NCBI GenBank assembly: GCA_038237745.1
Contig: JBBRYJ010000008.1
Span: 1 to 64,000 of the forward strand
Length of the DNA stretch: 64,000 bases
Direction of reading: 5' to 3'
DNA from: DASQEH01 sp038237745
GTDB lineage: Bacteria > Actinomycetota > Actinomycetes > Propionibacteriales > Nocardioidaceae
A program made the position numbers and the translations under genes. Below the pieces are notes generated by a model, which was not told where the DNA came from, did not search any database, and saw nothing but the letters and a program-made list of their open reading frames with translations. Positions 16,952 to 26,496 of this stretch are shown here, piece after piece (the first letter of the stretch is position 1; every line of letters begins with the position of its first letter).

Positions 16952-17494
16952 TTAGTCCGCCGAGAGCGACCCGGCGAACGTCTGCAGCACCGACTCGCTC
17001 GCGGTTCCGCTGACGACCGTGGTCACCCCGTCGCCTCGAAGGACCAATGCAGACTCGTTACCGTCCGACGAGACTAGAGACGACCAGGCGACGCCGCCGA
17101 CTTTCACCGAACCGTTCGGCTGGTCCGCGCTGGTCGTCGCGGCGACTATGTCCTGCGGTGCGGCGGTGCCCTGGTCCAGGCCGACGTACTCGCCGGCCGA
17201 GGGCGCCGTCAGGAAACCCAGGTGCCACGACATCTGCTCTCCCTCACCCACCCATCGCGTGCTCGTGGCCTGCCAGCCGGCGGGGACCTCGGCGGGCGCC
17301 AGCACGTCGAAGGGAGCCACCCCGCGAGCCGCCGCCAGAGGAGCGAGGTAGTCGACTGGCGGCGCCGGATCAGCAGGGTCACGGTGCTGGAAGCGGCTGA
17401 GCGCCCAGATAGAGGCGATGAGCAACAGCGACATCACGATCGCGCCCGCGAGACCGCTGACGCTGCGCGTGTAGCCGCTTCTCGTCTGGCTCAT
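16952..17494 (-). CDS. DUF4245 membrane-anchored protein
   Basis: A 180-residue protein with one N-terminal membrane helix (LAGAIVMSLLLIASIWAL) and an extracytoplasmic domain of the DUF4245 family: VAPFDVLAPAEVPAGWQATSTRW and YVGLDQG are characteristic. The family is nearly restricted to actinobacteria, often beside glpX, as here where it is divergent from glpX. ATG 17494 is chosen because it places the helix near the N-terminus. Function is unknown. Confidence 0.85.
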   Translation of the reverse strand: MSQTRSGYTRSVSGLAGAIVMSLLLIASIWALSRFQHRDPADPAPPVDYLAPLAAARGVAPFDVLAPAEVPAGWQATSTRWVGEGEQMSWHLGFLTAPSAGEYVGLDQGTAAPQDIVAATTSADQPNGSVKVGGVAWSSLVSSDGNESALVLRGDGVTTVVSGTASESVLQTFAGSLSAD

Positions 17495-17670
17495 CCCACC
17501 ATTGTCGCGCTGCACCTCTGGTGGAGACCCGCGACCCGCGCCCACCAGTGGGCACTTCGCCGACACCAGCGCCTCCCGGCGCGGGGGGGAGAGCGGCCAT
17601 CCGACCGTTCACGTTCCCGACGCATGTCCTTCGTTACCATCATCGAACGCCGACCTGGAGGAGCCCCGCC

Positions 17671-18756
17671 ATGGCAATCGAGCAGCCTGACACGTACCTC
17701 GACCCCGACATCGAGACCCCGGCGGACGCCCCCGGGCGAGACCTCGCCCTGGAGCTGGTACGGGTGACGGAAGCCGGCGCCATCGCCGCCGGACGCTGGG
17801 TCGGTCGCGGGGACAAGGAGGGCGCCGACGGCGTCGCCGTCGATGCGATGCGGGCCCTCATCGGCACGGTCCAGATGGACGGTGTGGTGGTGATCGGAGA
17901 GGGTGAGAAGGACAACGCCCCGATGCTCTACAACGGGGAGCGTGTCGGCGACGGTACCGGTCCCCGGTGCGACGTCGCGGTCGACCCGGTCGACGGCACC
18001 ACCTTGACGGCGAAAGGGATGCCGAACGCCGTCGCGGTGATGGCCGTCGCCCCGCGCGGCTCGATGTACGACCCCTCGGCCGTCTTCTACATGGACAAAC
18101 TCGTTGCCGGTGCGGAGGCGTTCGACGTCGTCGACATCCGGCTTCCCGTCGCAGAGAACATTCGGCGCACCGCCAAGGCAAAAGGCAGCAGCAAGGAAGA
18201 CATCACAGTGTGTGTGCTCGACCGGCCCCGCCATGCGCAGCTGGTGGACGAGATCAGGGCCACCGGCGCGCGCATCAAGTTCATCCTCGACGGTGATGTG
18301 GCAGGAGCGATCATGGCCGCCAGGCCGGACACCGGCGTCGACCTGTTGATGGGCGTCGGCGGCACGCCCGAAGGCATCATCGCGGCGTGCGCCATGAAAG
18401 CCATCGGTGGGGTGATCCAGGGGCAGCTGCTCCCACGCGACGACGACGAGCGACAGAGGGCCCTCGATGCCGGCCACGACCTCGACCGCGTGCTGTCCAC
18501 CGACGAGCTCGTGACCGGCGACGACTGCTTCTTCGTCGCCACCGGGATCACAGACGGCGAGCTCCTGAGGGGTGTGCGCTACGCCCACTTCGGCGCGACC
18601 ACCCACTCGCTGGTCATGCGCTCGCGTAGCGGCACCGTCCGCACGATCTTGAGCGAGCACCAGTTCTCCAAGATCAGCCGGTACTCCTCGGTTGACTTTG
18701 CCGCCGAGCTGGAAAGCATCAAGAGCCCGACCACTGCCGGCGACCGCGGCAACTAG
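17671..18756 (+). CDS. glpX: Fructose-1,6-bisphosphatase class II
   Basis: Gluconeogenic enzyme hydrolysing fructose-1,6-bisphosphate, 361 residues as usual for GlpX. Recognised motifs are GDKEGADGVAVDAMR, VVIGEGEKDNAPML (metal ligands), DVAVDPVDGTTLTAKG (metal-binding DPxDGT) and GVGGTPEGIIAACAMK. ATG 17671 has GGAGGAG seven bases ahead. Most actinobacteria rely on this class II enzyme alone. It is followed 42 bp later by an alpha/beta hydrolase on the same strand. Confidence 0.96.
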   Translation: MAIEQPDTYLDPDIETPADAPGRDLALELVRVTEAGAIAAGRWVGRGDKEGADGVAVDAMRALIGTVQMDGVVVIGEGEKDNAPMLYNGERVGDGTGPRCDVAVDPVDGTTLTAKGMPNAVAVMAVAPRGSMYDPSAVFYMDKLVAGAEAFDVVDIRLPVAENIRRTAKAKGSSKEDITVCVLDRPRHAQLVDEIRATGARIKFILDGDVAGAIMAARPDTGVDLLMGVGGTPEGIIAACAMKAIGGVIQGQLLPRDDDERQRALDAGHDLDRVLSTDELVTGDDCFFVATGITDGELLRGVRYAHFGATTHSLVMRSRSGTVRTILSEHQFSKISRYSSVDFAAELESIKSPTTAGDRGN

Positions 18757-18798
18757 CCTGGGCGGCAAGGATCCGGGAGACGAGGGGAGTGCCGGGCG

Positions 18799-19707
18799 AT
18801 GACCCAGACCGCCGAGGAGACGGCTCGGCTGCCCAACGGGATAGAACTGTGCTACGACACATTCGGTGACCGCAGCCAGCCTGCACTCCTGCTCATCATG
18901 GGCCTCGCAGGACCCCTGAACTGGTGGAGCCCAGACCTGTGCTGTCAGCTCGCACAACGCGGCTTCTTCGTCATCCGGTTCGACAACCGAGACGTCGGTA
19001 GGTCGACCAAGCTGCCCGGCCCCGGGGGCACTCGGCGCGACGTCTTCAAGGGCTTCGTGCGCTTCAGGGCCCCAGCGCCCTATTCGATCAGCGACATGGC
19101 CGATGACGCCGCCGCCCTACTAGACCACCTCGGGATCGACACGGCACACGTAACCGGCGTCTCCATGGGGGGCATGATCGCCCAGACCCTGGCCATCGAG
19201 CACGCCGACAGGGTGCTGTCTCTCGTGTCGGTGATGTCGACCACCGGACGGCGGACGGTGGGATGGCAGGACCCTCGCCTCTTGCCGATGCTGCTGTCTC
19301 GTCGGGGCCGCAGCCGTGAACAGGTGATCGCGCAGTCAGCCGCTACCTGGGCAACGATCGGGTCCACGAAATACCCGACCCCGGCGGACGAGATCCGTCG
19401 GCGCGCCGGAGAGACTTTCGACCGCGGCATGAACGCAGCAGGAGTCGTCCGCCAGATGCAGGCCGTGATGAGCCAGCCGGACCGGACCCGGCGACTGCGT
19501 TCTCTGAGCGTTCCAGCGCTGGTGATTCATGGTCTCGACGACCGCCTCGTGCACGTGTCAGGGGGCAGGGCCACCGCCGACGCCATCGCCGGTTCGGAAC
19601 TCCTCGTTGTTCCCGGCATGGGCCACGACCTCCCCCGCCAGCTCTGGCCGCTGCTCGCGGACGGTATCGAGCGCACCGCGGCCAGGGCCGCCGACATCGC
19701 GTACTAG
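18799..19707 (+). CDS. Alpha/beta-fold hydrolase
   Basis: A 302-residue serine hydrolase. The oxyanion part is LLLIMGLAGPLNWW, FDNRDVGRST is the strand-turn motif of this subgroup, the nucleophile elbow is GVSMGGMIAQ (Ser near 123), the acid is in VIHGLDDRLVH and the His in VPGMGHDLP. It resembles esterases of the haloalkane/aclacinomycin-methylesterase type; the substrate is unknown. It is probably co-transcribed with glpX. Confidence 0.88.
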   Translation: MTQTAEETARLPNGIELCYDTFGDRSQPALLLIMGLAGPLNWWSPDLCCQLAQRGFFVIRFDNRDVGRSTKLPGPGGTRRDVFKGFVRFRAPAPYSISDMADDAAALLDHLGIDTAHVTGVSMGGMIAQTLAIEHADRVLSLVSVMSTTGRRTVGWQDPRLLPMLLSRRGRSREQVIAQSAATWATIGSTKYPTPADEIRRRAGETFDRGMNAAGVVRQMQAVMSQPDRTRRLRSLSVPALVIHGLDDRLVHVSGGRATADAIAGSELLVVPGMGHDLPRQLWPLLADGIERTAARAADIAY

Positions 19708-19754
19708 AAGTGGTCTCTTTCGCGTTTCGTCGCGTCCGCGTCCTGGCTTGCGAT

Positions 19755-21239
19755 CTAAAGGTCGAGTGCCTCCTCCTCGGCGTGGGTCGCGGCGAGCAGC
19801 TCGTCGAGACCGTCACGCAGATACCCGATCAGGTTCCAGACGTCGGGAACCAGCTCGCGGCAGGCGATGAAGCCGAAGTCGAGCGCGCCGTCGTACGAGA
19901 ACAGGGTGACGTTGAGTGCCCCCGTCATGTCCGTGATCGCGGACGCGGGATAGATCCCGAGCACCCGTGCACCACCGACGTACAACGGCATCTGCGGCCC
20001 CGGCACGTTCGAGACGAAGAGGTTGAACGGGAAGATGCCCATGGTGACCATCCGGAAGACCGCCCGCGTCGCGAGCCCGGCCAGGGCCATCGGGATCACC
20101 GACGAGATGTCCTGGAGGATCGTCGCTGGGACGGTCTCGAAGTGCTCCTTGGCCTCCGCCATCCCGTGCTGCATTGCGACGAGTCGCTCTACCGGATCGG
20201 GCAGATGAGTGGGCATCTCGGCGAGCATGACCGACACCTGGTTCCCACTGTGCTCGTGGAGGTCGTCTGACCGCGTCGAGACCGGCACCGCCACGACTAT
20301 CGGCGTGTCAGGCAGGCCGTCGTGGTCGAGCAGCCAGCGACGCAGCGCCGAAGCGCACAGGGCCATCACGACGTCGTTGACGGTCATCGCGAAGGCATCC
20401 TTCACGGCCTTGATCTCAGCCAGCGGCAGGGAGCCGTACGCGAAGCGCCGGTGCGCCGTGATCGCGGCGTTCAGCGGAGTCGGAGGAGGCGTCAGTGGCC
20501 GGCTCTCGGCGCTCCGGCCCTGTTCGCCGGAGGTAGCCAGCTTGACGAGCGAGTCAGCCATGTCGCTGACGACCTGGACGCCGGGTACTAGGGTCGCGCC
20601 CGGCAGATCGACCAGATGCGGCAAGGCTCGGGGGAGGGTGCGCAACGCCTCCCCTGGTTGTGCGGCAGCCGCCGACAACCCGCGCTGCAGCAGAGTCAGC
20701 TGGCTCGGAAGCGGGTCCGGTGCCCAGAACTCGTCGGGCGGCTCCTCGACCCGAGGCTCGACCGCGGTGTCGAGGATGGTCGCCAGGATCTCAGCCCCCG
20801 ACACACCGTCGATCGCCGCATGGTGGATCTTGCTGTACAGGGCCTGCCGGCCGCCTTCGATGTCGTGGACGAGGTACATCTCCCACAGCGGCCGGGTGCG
20901 GTCGAGTGGCCGGGCGTGGATGCGGGCGACCTGTTCGGCCAGCTGGTCGTCGCTGCCGGGCGCAGGAAGACCGATCTCGCGGAGATGGAACTCGATGTCG
21001 AAGTCGGGGTCGTCGACCCAGTACGGCAGGCCGAGTCCCAGCGGCACCCTGACAAGACGCTGCCGAAGTGGCGGGGCGAGGTGGAGTCTGGGCTCCAGCA
21101 CCTCCCGGACCCGGTCGAGAGTCAGGCTGCCGCCGGGAGCGGTGGTCGGGTCGAGCAGGAGCAGGCTGCCGACATGGCCCACCGTCGTCGCCGACTCGAC
21201 GTAGAGGAACTGGGCGTCAAGCGAGGAGAGCTGTTGCAT
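19755..21239 (-). CDS. Wax ester synthase / diacylglycerol acyltransferase
   Basis: A 494-residue WS/DGAT-family acyltransferase forming wax esters or triacylglycerol from acyl-CoA. The active-site motif HHAAIDG lies in SKIHHAAIDGVSG near residue 135. The N-terminus MQQLSSLDAQFLYVE is typical, and NVPGPQMPLYVGGARV and ADITDMTGALNVTLFSYDG-type segments mark the C-terminal half. ATG 21239 is chosen because the family starts at LSSLDAQF. The upstream frame is open far beyond it, but that part is the antisense of arfB. Neutral-lipid storage is common in actinomycetes. Confidence 0.93.
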   Translation of the reverse strand: MQQLSSLDAQFLYVESATTVGHVGSLLLLDPTTAPGGSLTLDRVREVLEPRLHLAPPLRQRLVRVPLGLGLPYWVDDPDFDIEFHLREIGLPAPGSDDQLAEQVARIHARPLDRTRPLWEMYLVHDIEGGRQALYSKIHHAAIDGVSGAEILATILDTAVEPRVEEPPDEFWAPDPLPSQLTLLQRGLSAAAAQPGEALRTLPRALPHLVDLPGATLVPGVQVVSDMADSLVKLATSGEQGRSAESRPLTPPPTPLNAAITAHRRFAYGSLPLAEIKAVKDAFAMTVNDVVMALCASALRRWLLDHDGLPDTPIVVAVPVSTRSDDLHEHSGNQVSVMLAEMPTHLPDPVERLVAMQHGMAEAKEHFETVPATILQDISSVIPMALAGLATRAVFRMVTMGIFPFNLFVSNVPGPQMPLYVGGARVLGIYPASAITDMTGALNVTLFSYDGALDFGFIACRELVPDVWNLIGYLRDGLDELLAATHAEEEALDL

Positions 21240-21347
21240 CCGGACAGTCTGACGCACCGTGCACCGGGGTAGGAGCCTGGCCGCGTTGCTTCCCCGCGAC
21301 GCGGCGACGTCAGTCGGTGCTGAGACGGTTCGCATAGGCTTTCGGAC

Positions 21348-21773
21348 GTGCCTGGCCCGCTCACGATCAGACCCGGCCTCGTCATCGCGGAGGGCGAGCT
21401 GCATTGGCGGTTCTCGCGGGGTAGCGGGCCGGGTGGGCAGTCCGTCAACACCACCGACTCCCGCGTCGAGCTCAGCTTCGACCTTGACGCGTCGGACGCG
21501 CTCGGTGAGATGCTCAAGCTGAGAGCGAGGGCGAGGCTCGCAGCCCGTCTCGTCGACGGTGTCGTCACGGTGACGGCCTCGGAGCACCGTTCGCAGCTGC
21601 GCAACCGGGAAGCCGCCGAGCGCAGGCTTGTGCGACTCATCGGTGACGCGATCGCGCCACCACGACCACCACGGCGACCGACCAGACCGACCCGTGGATC
21701 GGTACGACGACGCCTCGACGCGAAGCAGCGACGCGGCGACCTCAAACGCCAACGTCAGCCTCCCAAGGACTGA
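21348..21773 (+). CDS. arfB: Alternative ribosome-rescue factor ArfB (YaeJ-like peptidyl-tRNA hydrolase)
   Basis: A 141-residue release-factor-like protein that frees peptides from stalled ribosomes. The GGQ motif is at residues 29-31 in SRGSGPGGQSVN, followed by VELSFDL. The C-terminal tail is strongly basic (RRRLDAKQRRGDLKRQRQPP), as needed to sit in the empty mRNA channel. GTG 21348 is the start. It is divergent from the acyltransferase and 57 bp ahead of fumC. Confidence 0.93.
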   Translation: MPGPLTIRPGLVIAEGELHWRFSRGSGPGGQSVNTTDSRVELSFDLDASDALGEMLKLRARARLAARLVDGVVTVTASEHRSQLRNREAAERRLVRLIGDAIAPPRPPRRPTRPTRGSVRRRLDAKQRRGDLKRQRQPPKD

Positions 21774-21830
21774 TGCCGTCCGCTTGGGCACCCGCTCCGG
21801 GCCAAGTACCGACGTCGTTACGGTGGGGGG

Positions 21831-23228
21831 ATGACCGACGGCACCGATGAATTACGGATCGAACACGACACGATGGGAGAGGTCAAGGTGCCCAGGCGGG
21901 CACTGTGGCGTGCCCAGACCCAGCGTGCGGTCGAGAACTTCCCGATCTCCGGTCGCCCGCTCGAGTCGCAGCACATCCGCGCCCTTGCGCTGATCAAGGC
22001 GGCCTCCGCCCGCGCGAACGCCGAGCTCGGCGTCCTGAGCGCCGACGTCGCGGAAGCCGTCAGCGCGGCAGCGCTGCAGGTGGCCGAGGGTCTGCATGAC
22101 GACGAGTTCCCCATCGACGTCTTCCAGACGGGCTCAGGGACCTCGAGCAATATGAACGCGAACGAGGTCATCGCCTCGCTCGCCAGCTCCTCGCTGGGAC
22201 GTAGCGTGCATCCCAACGACGATGTGAATGCCAGCCAGTCGAGCAACGACACATTCCCCACTTCGATACACGTCGCAGCCGCCGCTGCGATCACCCGTGA
22301 CCTCCTCCCGGCTCTGGAACACCTCGCGGCTGCCCTGGAAGCCAAGGAGCGCGAGTTCGCAGACGTCGTCAAAGCGGGACGTACGCACCTGATGGATGCC
22401 ACTCCCGTCACCCTCGGGCAGGAGTTCGGAGGTTTCGCGGCGCAGCTGCGGATCGGTGTCGAACGGCTCGAGACCACGCTCCCCCGGCTCACGGAGCTGC
22501 CGCTGGGCGGGACAGCCGTCGGCACCGGCATCAACACACCGGTGGGTTTCGCGGCTCGCGTCATCGAGATCCTGGCCGACCTCACCGCCCTGCCGCTCAC
22601 CGAGGCCCGCAACCACTTCGAGGCCCAGGGAAGCCGCGACAGCCTCGTCGAGGTCAGCGGGCAGCTTCGCACCGTCGCAGTCGGCATCTACAAGATCTGC
22701 ACCGACCTACGTCTGATGGGGTCGGGTCCTCGTGCCGGCCTCGGCGAGATCAGGCTCCCTGATCTTCAGCCGGGCTCGAGCATCATGCCGGGCAAGGTCA
22801 ACCCGGTCCTGCCCGAGGCGACGTCGATGGTCTGCGCCCAAGTGATCGGGAACGACGCCACGATCACCTTCGCAGGGGCGTCGGGCAACTTCGAGCTGAA
22901 CACGATGATGCCTGTGATGGCCGCGAACCTTCTCGAGTCGGTACGACTGCTCGCAAACGCGTCGCGGCTTCTCGCCGACCGGTGCGTGGCGGGCATCCAG
23001 GCCGACGTCGAGCACTGCCGCGAGCTCGCCGAGTCCTCGCCCTCGATCGTCACACCCCTCAACCGGGTGATCGGCTACGAGGACGCCGCGGCTGTGGCGA
23101 AACGTGCCGTCAAGGAGCGACGGACGATCCGCGAGATCGTGATCGACGAGGGGTACGTCGAACGCGGAAGCCTGACAGAGGAACAGCTCGACGACGCGCT
23201 CGACGTGCTCGGGATGACGCATCCCTGA
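21831..23228 (+). CDS. fumC: Class II fumarate hydratase
   Basis: TCA-cycle enzyme interconverting fumarate and malate, 465 residues. The family signature GSSIMPGKVNP is present, along with FQTGSGTSSNMNANEV, HPNDDVNASQSSNDTFPT and AGRTHLMDATPVTLGQEF, which contribute to the active site of the tetramer. ATG 21831 starts MTDGTDELRIEHDTMGEV, matching the family start. It is convergent with the subtilase gene. Confidence 0.96.
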   Translation: MTDGTDELRIEHDTMGEVKVPRRALWRAQTQRAVENFPISGRPLESQHIRALALIKAASARANAELGVLSADVAEAVSAAALQVAEGLHDDEFPIDVFQTGSGTSSNMNANEVIASLASSSLGRSVHPNDDVNASQSSNDTFPTSIHVAAAAAITRDLLPALEHLAAALEAKEREFADVVKAGRTHLMDATPVTLGQEFGGFAAQLRIGVERLETTLPRLTELPLGGTAVGTGINTPVGFAARVIEILADLTALPLTEARNHFEAQGSRDSLVEVSGQLRTVAVGIYKICTDLRLMGSGPRAGLGEIRLPDLQPGSSIMPGKVNPVLPEATSMVCAQVIGNDATITFAGASGNFELNTMMPVMAANLLESVRLLANASRLLADRCVAGIQADVEHCRELAESSPSIVTPLNRVIGYEDAAAVAKRAVKERRTIREIVIDEGYVERGSLTEEQLDDALDVLGMTHP

Positions 23229-23282
23229 CCGGAGTCAGGCATAGCCGCGGCTCGACCACGACTCTCTCGCACCGACCGGTCC

Positions 23283-23307
23283 CCGAGGACGAACTTTCGC
23301 GCCTCGG
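23283..23307. terminator. Hairpin between convergent fumC and subtilase genes
   Basis: CCGAGG (23283-23288) pairs with CCTCGG (23302-23307) around a 13-nt loop in the 101-bp gap between two converging genes. It lacks a T-tract, as is common in high-GC actinobacteria. It may stop transcription from either side. Confidence 0.4.
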
Positions 23308-23329
23308 TTGGTTCTCGTCCCGTACGGCC

Positions 23330-26300
23330 TCAGCGAACGCTGACCAGGGTCTCGCCCAGGATCGGGTTCCGCCCCTTCTTCACCCTGGTCCATCGGACAA
23401 CACCGAGATAGGACGACTGGTCGTCGAGTCCTGTGGGCTTCATGCGCCAGGAGTACATCCCGGCCGTCCTGACCTGCTGAGTGGCGGGCATGACAGTCAG
23501 GTTCCCTACGGACTTGCCGACCTTCCACGATCGCACTGTGAAGGTCGTGCTGGGCGCGTCGGCATGCACGTCGAAGGCCTCGACCACGATGAAGTACCGC
23601 CCCTGCGGCAGACCGGTCGCCGTCACCTGCTCGCTCGCGCCTGGTGATGCCGACTCGGCGACGACGGCACCTGTGCCGTCTAGCAGGTAGAGGTCAAGGT
23701 CGTCGGCGTCGAAGTCGGGCAGCGTCTGGAGCCGGACCACAACGCGGGGGCCGTCCACCTGGATCGGGCGGACATAGTTGTTCCGGTCCAGCGGATCCCC
23801 TGCCTGCTGGCTGTTCTGGGCCGTCCCAGCCCTGTCGACACCGGCGACGAGCCCGCCTACGTGGTGGCCCATGGTGCCGGTGAAGCCCGACCGAACCTCG
23901 ATCGTCCGCCCCGCTCGTGCCGGGATACGCGCCGCCGTTGGGGCGTCGACTCCGACCGGGTCGACCACGACCGGGCTGCGCACGATGTGTGACGCGTTCT
24001 GCCACACCAGGTAGCCGGACGTGTACTGGCGGAACTTCGCGTCGTCGTGGCTGAAGATGACACGGAACGACCCGGTCTCGCCCGGGGCCAGCGTGAGCGT
24101 GGCCGGCGTCACCGTCGTGGTCAGGCCCTGCAGTCCCCTCACCTCCGAGTGGTACGTCGCGGTCGTGTCGTCGACGTTCGTGACAGTCCGCTTGACGGAC
24201 TCGCGGCCGGCCATCTGGTTGACCGCGATCGAGGCGAGATTCAGGTTCGACGCGCGGATCGGTGTATTGGTGAAGGGTCGCCCGTTCAACGTGACGCCCT
24301 GACCCGACAGGTAGTCGGCCCAGTCGTTGTAGTCGGAGTTGTAGACGAGCCCGGGGTCCATGAACTCACGAGGGTCGACGAACCCCGCGCCCTGGTCGAA
24401 TGGGTTGTGGGTGTCCGTCAGATTTCTCGCCGTGGTCATCATCGCCGACTTGACCTCCATGGGTGACCAGGTCGGGTGCTTCTGGAGGATGAGCGCGGCG
24501 AGCCCGGCGATGTGCGGCGACGACATCGACGTACCGGAGATGATCGCGAAGTTGTTCCCCTGGCCGATGGGGCCTTCAGGGGCAGTTGCCGCGTCGACGT
24601 CGACTCCTGGCGCCGAGATGTCGGGCTTCAACAGGTCACCCTCCGCCACGACAGACGGTCCGCGGCTCGAGAAGCCGGCGATCGCAGGAGGCGTCGGGGT
24701 CGTCGAACCTCGGTGCACCCCGGCCAGAATTGCAGCGGTCGGGTTCGGCGCGCTGTGCACGTACGCCAGGAGGGCGTCGCGGTAGTTCGCCTCGAGGTGG
24801 ACGGTCGGCACCGAGTGCACGTCGGACACGACACCGTCGAAGGTCAAGTTGACCAGGATCATGCCCACTCCACCGGCGTCCGCCACCACCTGGCTCTTCT
24901 CGACGCGAGGGTTGGTGCCACGGTCACAGATAACGATGCTGGCATCGGCCTGCCCCTGGTCGATCGAGCCGGGGAAGCACAACCGGGCTTCCTGATCGGC
25001 TGTGAGGCCGTTGTTCGGGACTTCCGAGTACGCGGGGTCGAGGATGTCGCCGGCGTAGACGAGGGGACTTTCAGCGACTCCGACCGGGCTGATAGAAGCC
25101 CCGACCATGCGGGTCCCGTCGCCGAGAAGCACGGTGGACTCGGAGTTGAAGTATGTGGCAGCGGCCACTGTCGTGAGCCACGGGCTGCCGTGGTCGACCG
25201 TCGAGGTGGTCGGGCCGCTGTTTCCGGCTGACGCCGCCACGAAGACACCGGCGTCCGCCGCATACATGAACGCAAGCTCGACCGGCTCGATGGGGCTCGT
25301 GCTCGGTGAACCGCCGATCGAGTAATTGATGACGTCGACGCCGTCGGCGACAGCAGCGTCGATGGCGGCCACGGAGTCGGACGTGAACGCGTTGCATGTG
25401 GTGAGGTCGGGAATCTCCCAGCACACCTTGTACGAGGCGACCTTGGCGGCAGGCGCCATACCGCCGATCACACCGTAGTCGGTGCCGTTGATCGGCGAAC
25501 GCGGGCGAACCTCGCCTGCAGCAGTCGACGCCACGTGGGTGCCGTGGCCCTCGAAGTCGTCGGGGGACTGGAACTCCTCGGGAGCGATCGAGCCGAAGGC
25601 GCGGGCGGCCTGGTCGAAGTAGCGGCCACCGATCAGCTTGTCGTTGCACTGGAAGGTGCTGTCGCTGCCCTGCTGACAGGTTCCGTTCCAGTCCGCCGGC
25701 ACACCGGTACCGACAGACGCGAAGGAGCGTGACTCGTCGTTGACTCCCGAGTCGATGATCCCGACGGTCAGGCCACTGCCGGCCCCCGTCGCCGGGTCAT
25801 CGCCGCCCAGCCGTCGCCATGCACCACCGGGCCCGGTCAGCCCGAGGTAGCTTGGGGTGTCAACGAGCGTGGGCTTGAGTACCCGGTCCTTGACGACCGC
25901 CAAGACGCCGGGCCGGTTCCTCAGCATCGACACCTGCGAGGCTGTCAGCGAGGCGGCAAAGCCGTTGAGCGACGTCGTGTAGTGGTAGAACGCCGTTGCT
26001 CCAACGCTCTGCGCGGCCGAGGACTGGCGGTCGCGGAGATAGTCCGTATACGAACCCGCTGCGGCGCTGCTGGAGTCGTAGGTGCCGCGCTTGCCTGCAG
26101 CGGTCGCCTGAAACCCGGTGACACCACCGTCGTAGACCGCGGCCGGCTCGCCGCTCATGAGCACGATGTAACCGCCGATCGAGGTGGCGGGCTTCGCGGC
26201 AGCGATGAGCGCGGGTGTCGTCGAACCGACCGCCGAGGGAGCAGGCGGCTGCGCCTGGGCGGTGACCATCGAGGTTGTGAGAGCGACGGCCAACAGGCCG

Positions 26301-26374
26301 GACCCTGCTACTGCGGTGGCCCTTCGACCGAGGCCTAGCGATCGTGAGGACACGGAGATCCCTTCGGCGAGCAC
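23330..26374 (-). CDS. Secreted subtilisin-like (S8) serine protease with PA domain
   Basis: A 1014-residue exported protease. The N-terminus has a signal peptide (residues about 18-40, AVAGSGLLAVALTTSMV then AQAQ). Residues 65-170 form an I9-type propeptide. Catalytic residues are Asp about 208 in VGIIDSGVN, His about 277 in GHGTHVAST and Ser about 616 in SGTSMSSPHIAG, with the oxyanion Asn about 385 in ASAGNSGP. A PA domain is inserted at about 435-555. The C-terminus holds an Fn3-like domain near 740-800 and a pre-peptidase-like region with LDLYLLDGTGAVVAES. A GTG seven codons in is an alternative start. The layout resembles plant and actinobacterial subtilases. It probably degrades extracellular protein. 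Confidence 0.93.
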   Translation of the reverse strand: MLAEGISVSSRSLGLGRRATAVAGSGLLAVALTTSMVTAQAQPPAPSAVGSTTPALIAAAKPATSIGGYIVLMSGEPAAVYDGGVTGFQATAAGKRGTYDSSSAAAGSYTDYLRDRQSSAAQSVGATAFYHYTTSLNGFAASLTASQVSMLRNRPGVLAVVKDRVLKPTLVDTPSYLGLTGPGGAWRRLGGDDPATGAGSGLTVGIIDSGVNDESRSFASVGTGVPADWNGTCQQGSDSTFQCNDKLIGGRYFDQAARAFGSIAPEEFQSPDDFEGHGTHVASTAAGEVRPRSPINGTDYGVIGGMAPAAKVASYKVCWEIPDLTTCNAFTSDSVAAIDAAVADGVDVINYSIGGSPSTSPIEPVELAFMYAADAGVFVAASAGNSGPTTSTVDHGSPWLTTVAAATYFNSESTVLLGDGTRMVGASISPVGVAESPLVYAGDILDPAYSEVPNNGLTADQEARLCFPGSIDQGQADASIVICDRGTNPRVEKSQVVADAGGVGMILVNLTFDGVVSDVHSVPTVHLEANYRDALLAYVHSAPNPTAAILAGVHRGSTTPTPPAIAGFSSRGPSVVAEGDLLKPDISAPGVDVDAATAPEGPIGQGNNFAIISGTSMSSPHIAGLAALILQKHPTWSPMEVKSAMMTTARNLTDTHNPFDQGAGFVDPREFMDPGLVYNSDYNDWADYLSGQGVTLNGRPFTNTPIRASNLNLASIAVNQMAGRESVKRTVTNVDDTTATYHSEVRGLQGLTTTVTPATLTLAPGETGSFRVIFSHDDAKFRQYTSGYLVWQNASHIVRSPVVVDPVGVDAPTAARIPARAGRTIEVRSGFTGTMGHHVGGLVAGVDRAGTAQNSQQAGDPLDRNNYVRPIQVDGPRVVVRLQTLPDFDADDLDLYLLDGTGAVVAESASPGASEQVTATGLPQGRYFIVVEAFDVHADAPSTTFTVRSWKVGKSVGNLTVMPATQQVRTAGMYSWRMKPTGLDDQSSYLGVVRWTRVKKGRNPILGETLVSVR

Positions 26375-26496
26375 GAGCAGCGGACGACCGCCTGCTGCGA
26401 GACGTGACCACCAAACCCCACATCGCTCGAGACGCCACCATCCAAGTGCGAAGCGTTACCAAGCCGTTACAAAAAGTATGGGCCTCGGTATGGGCG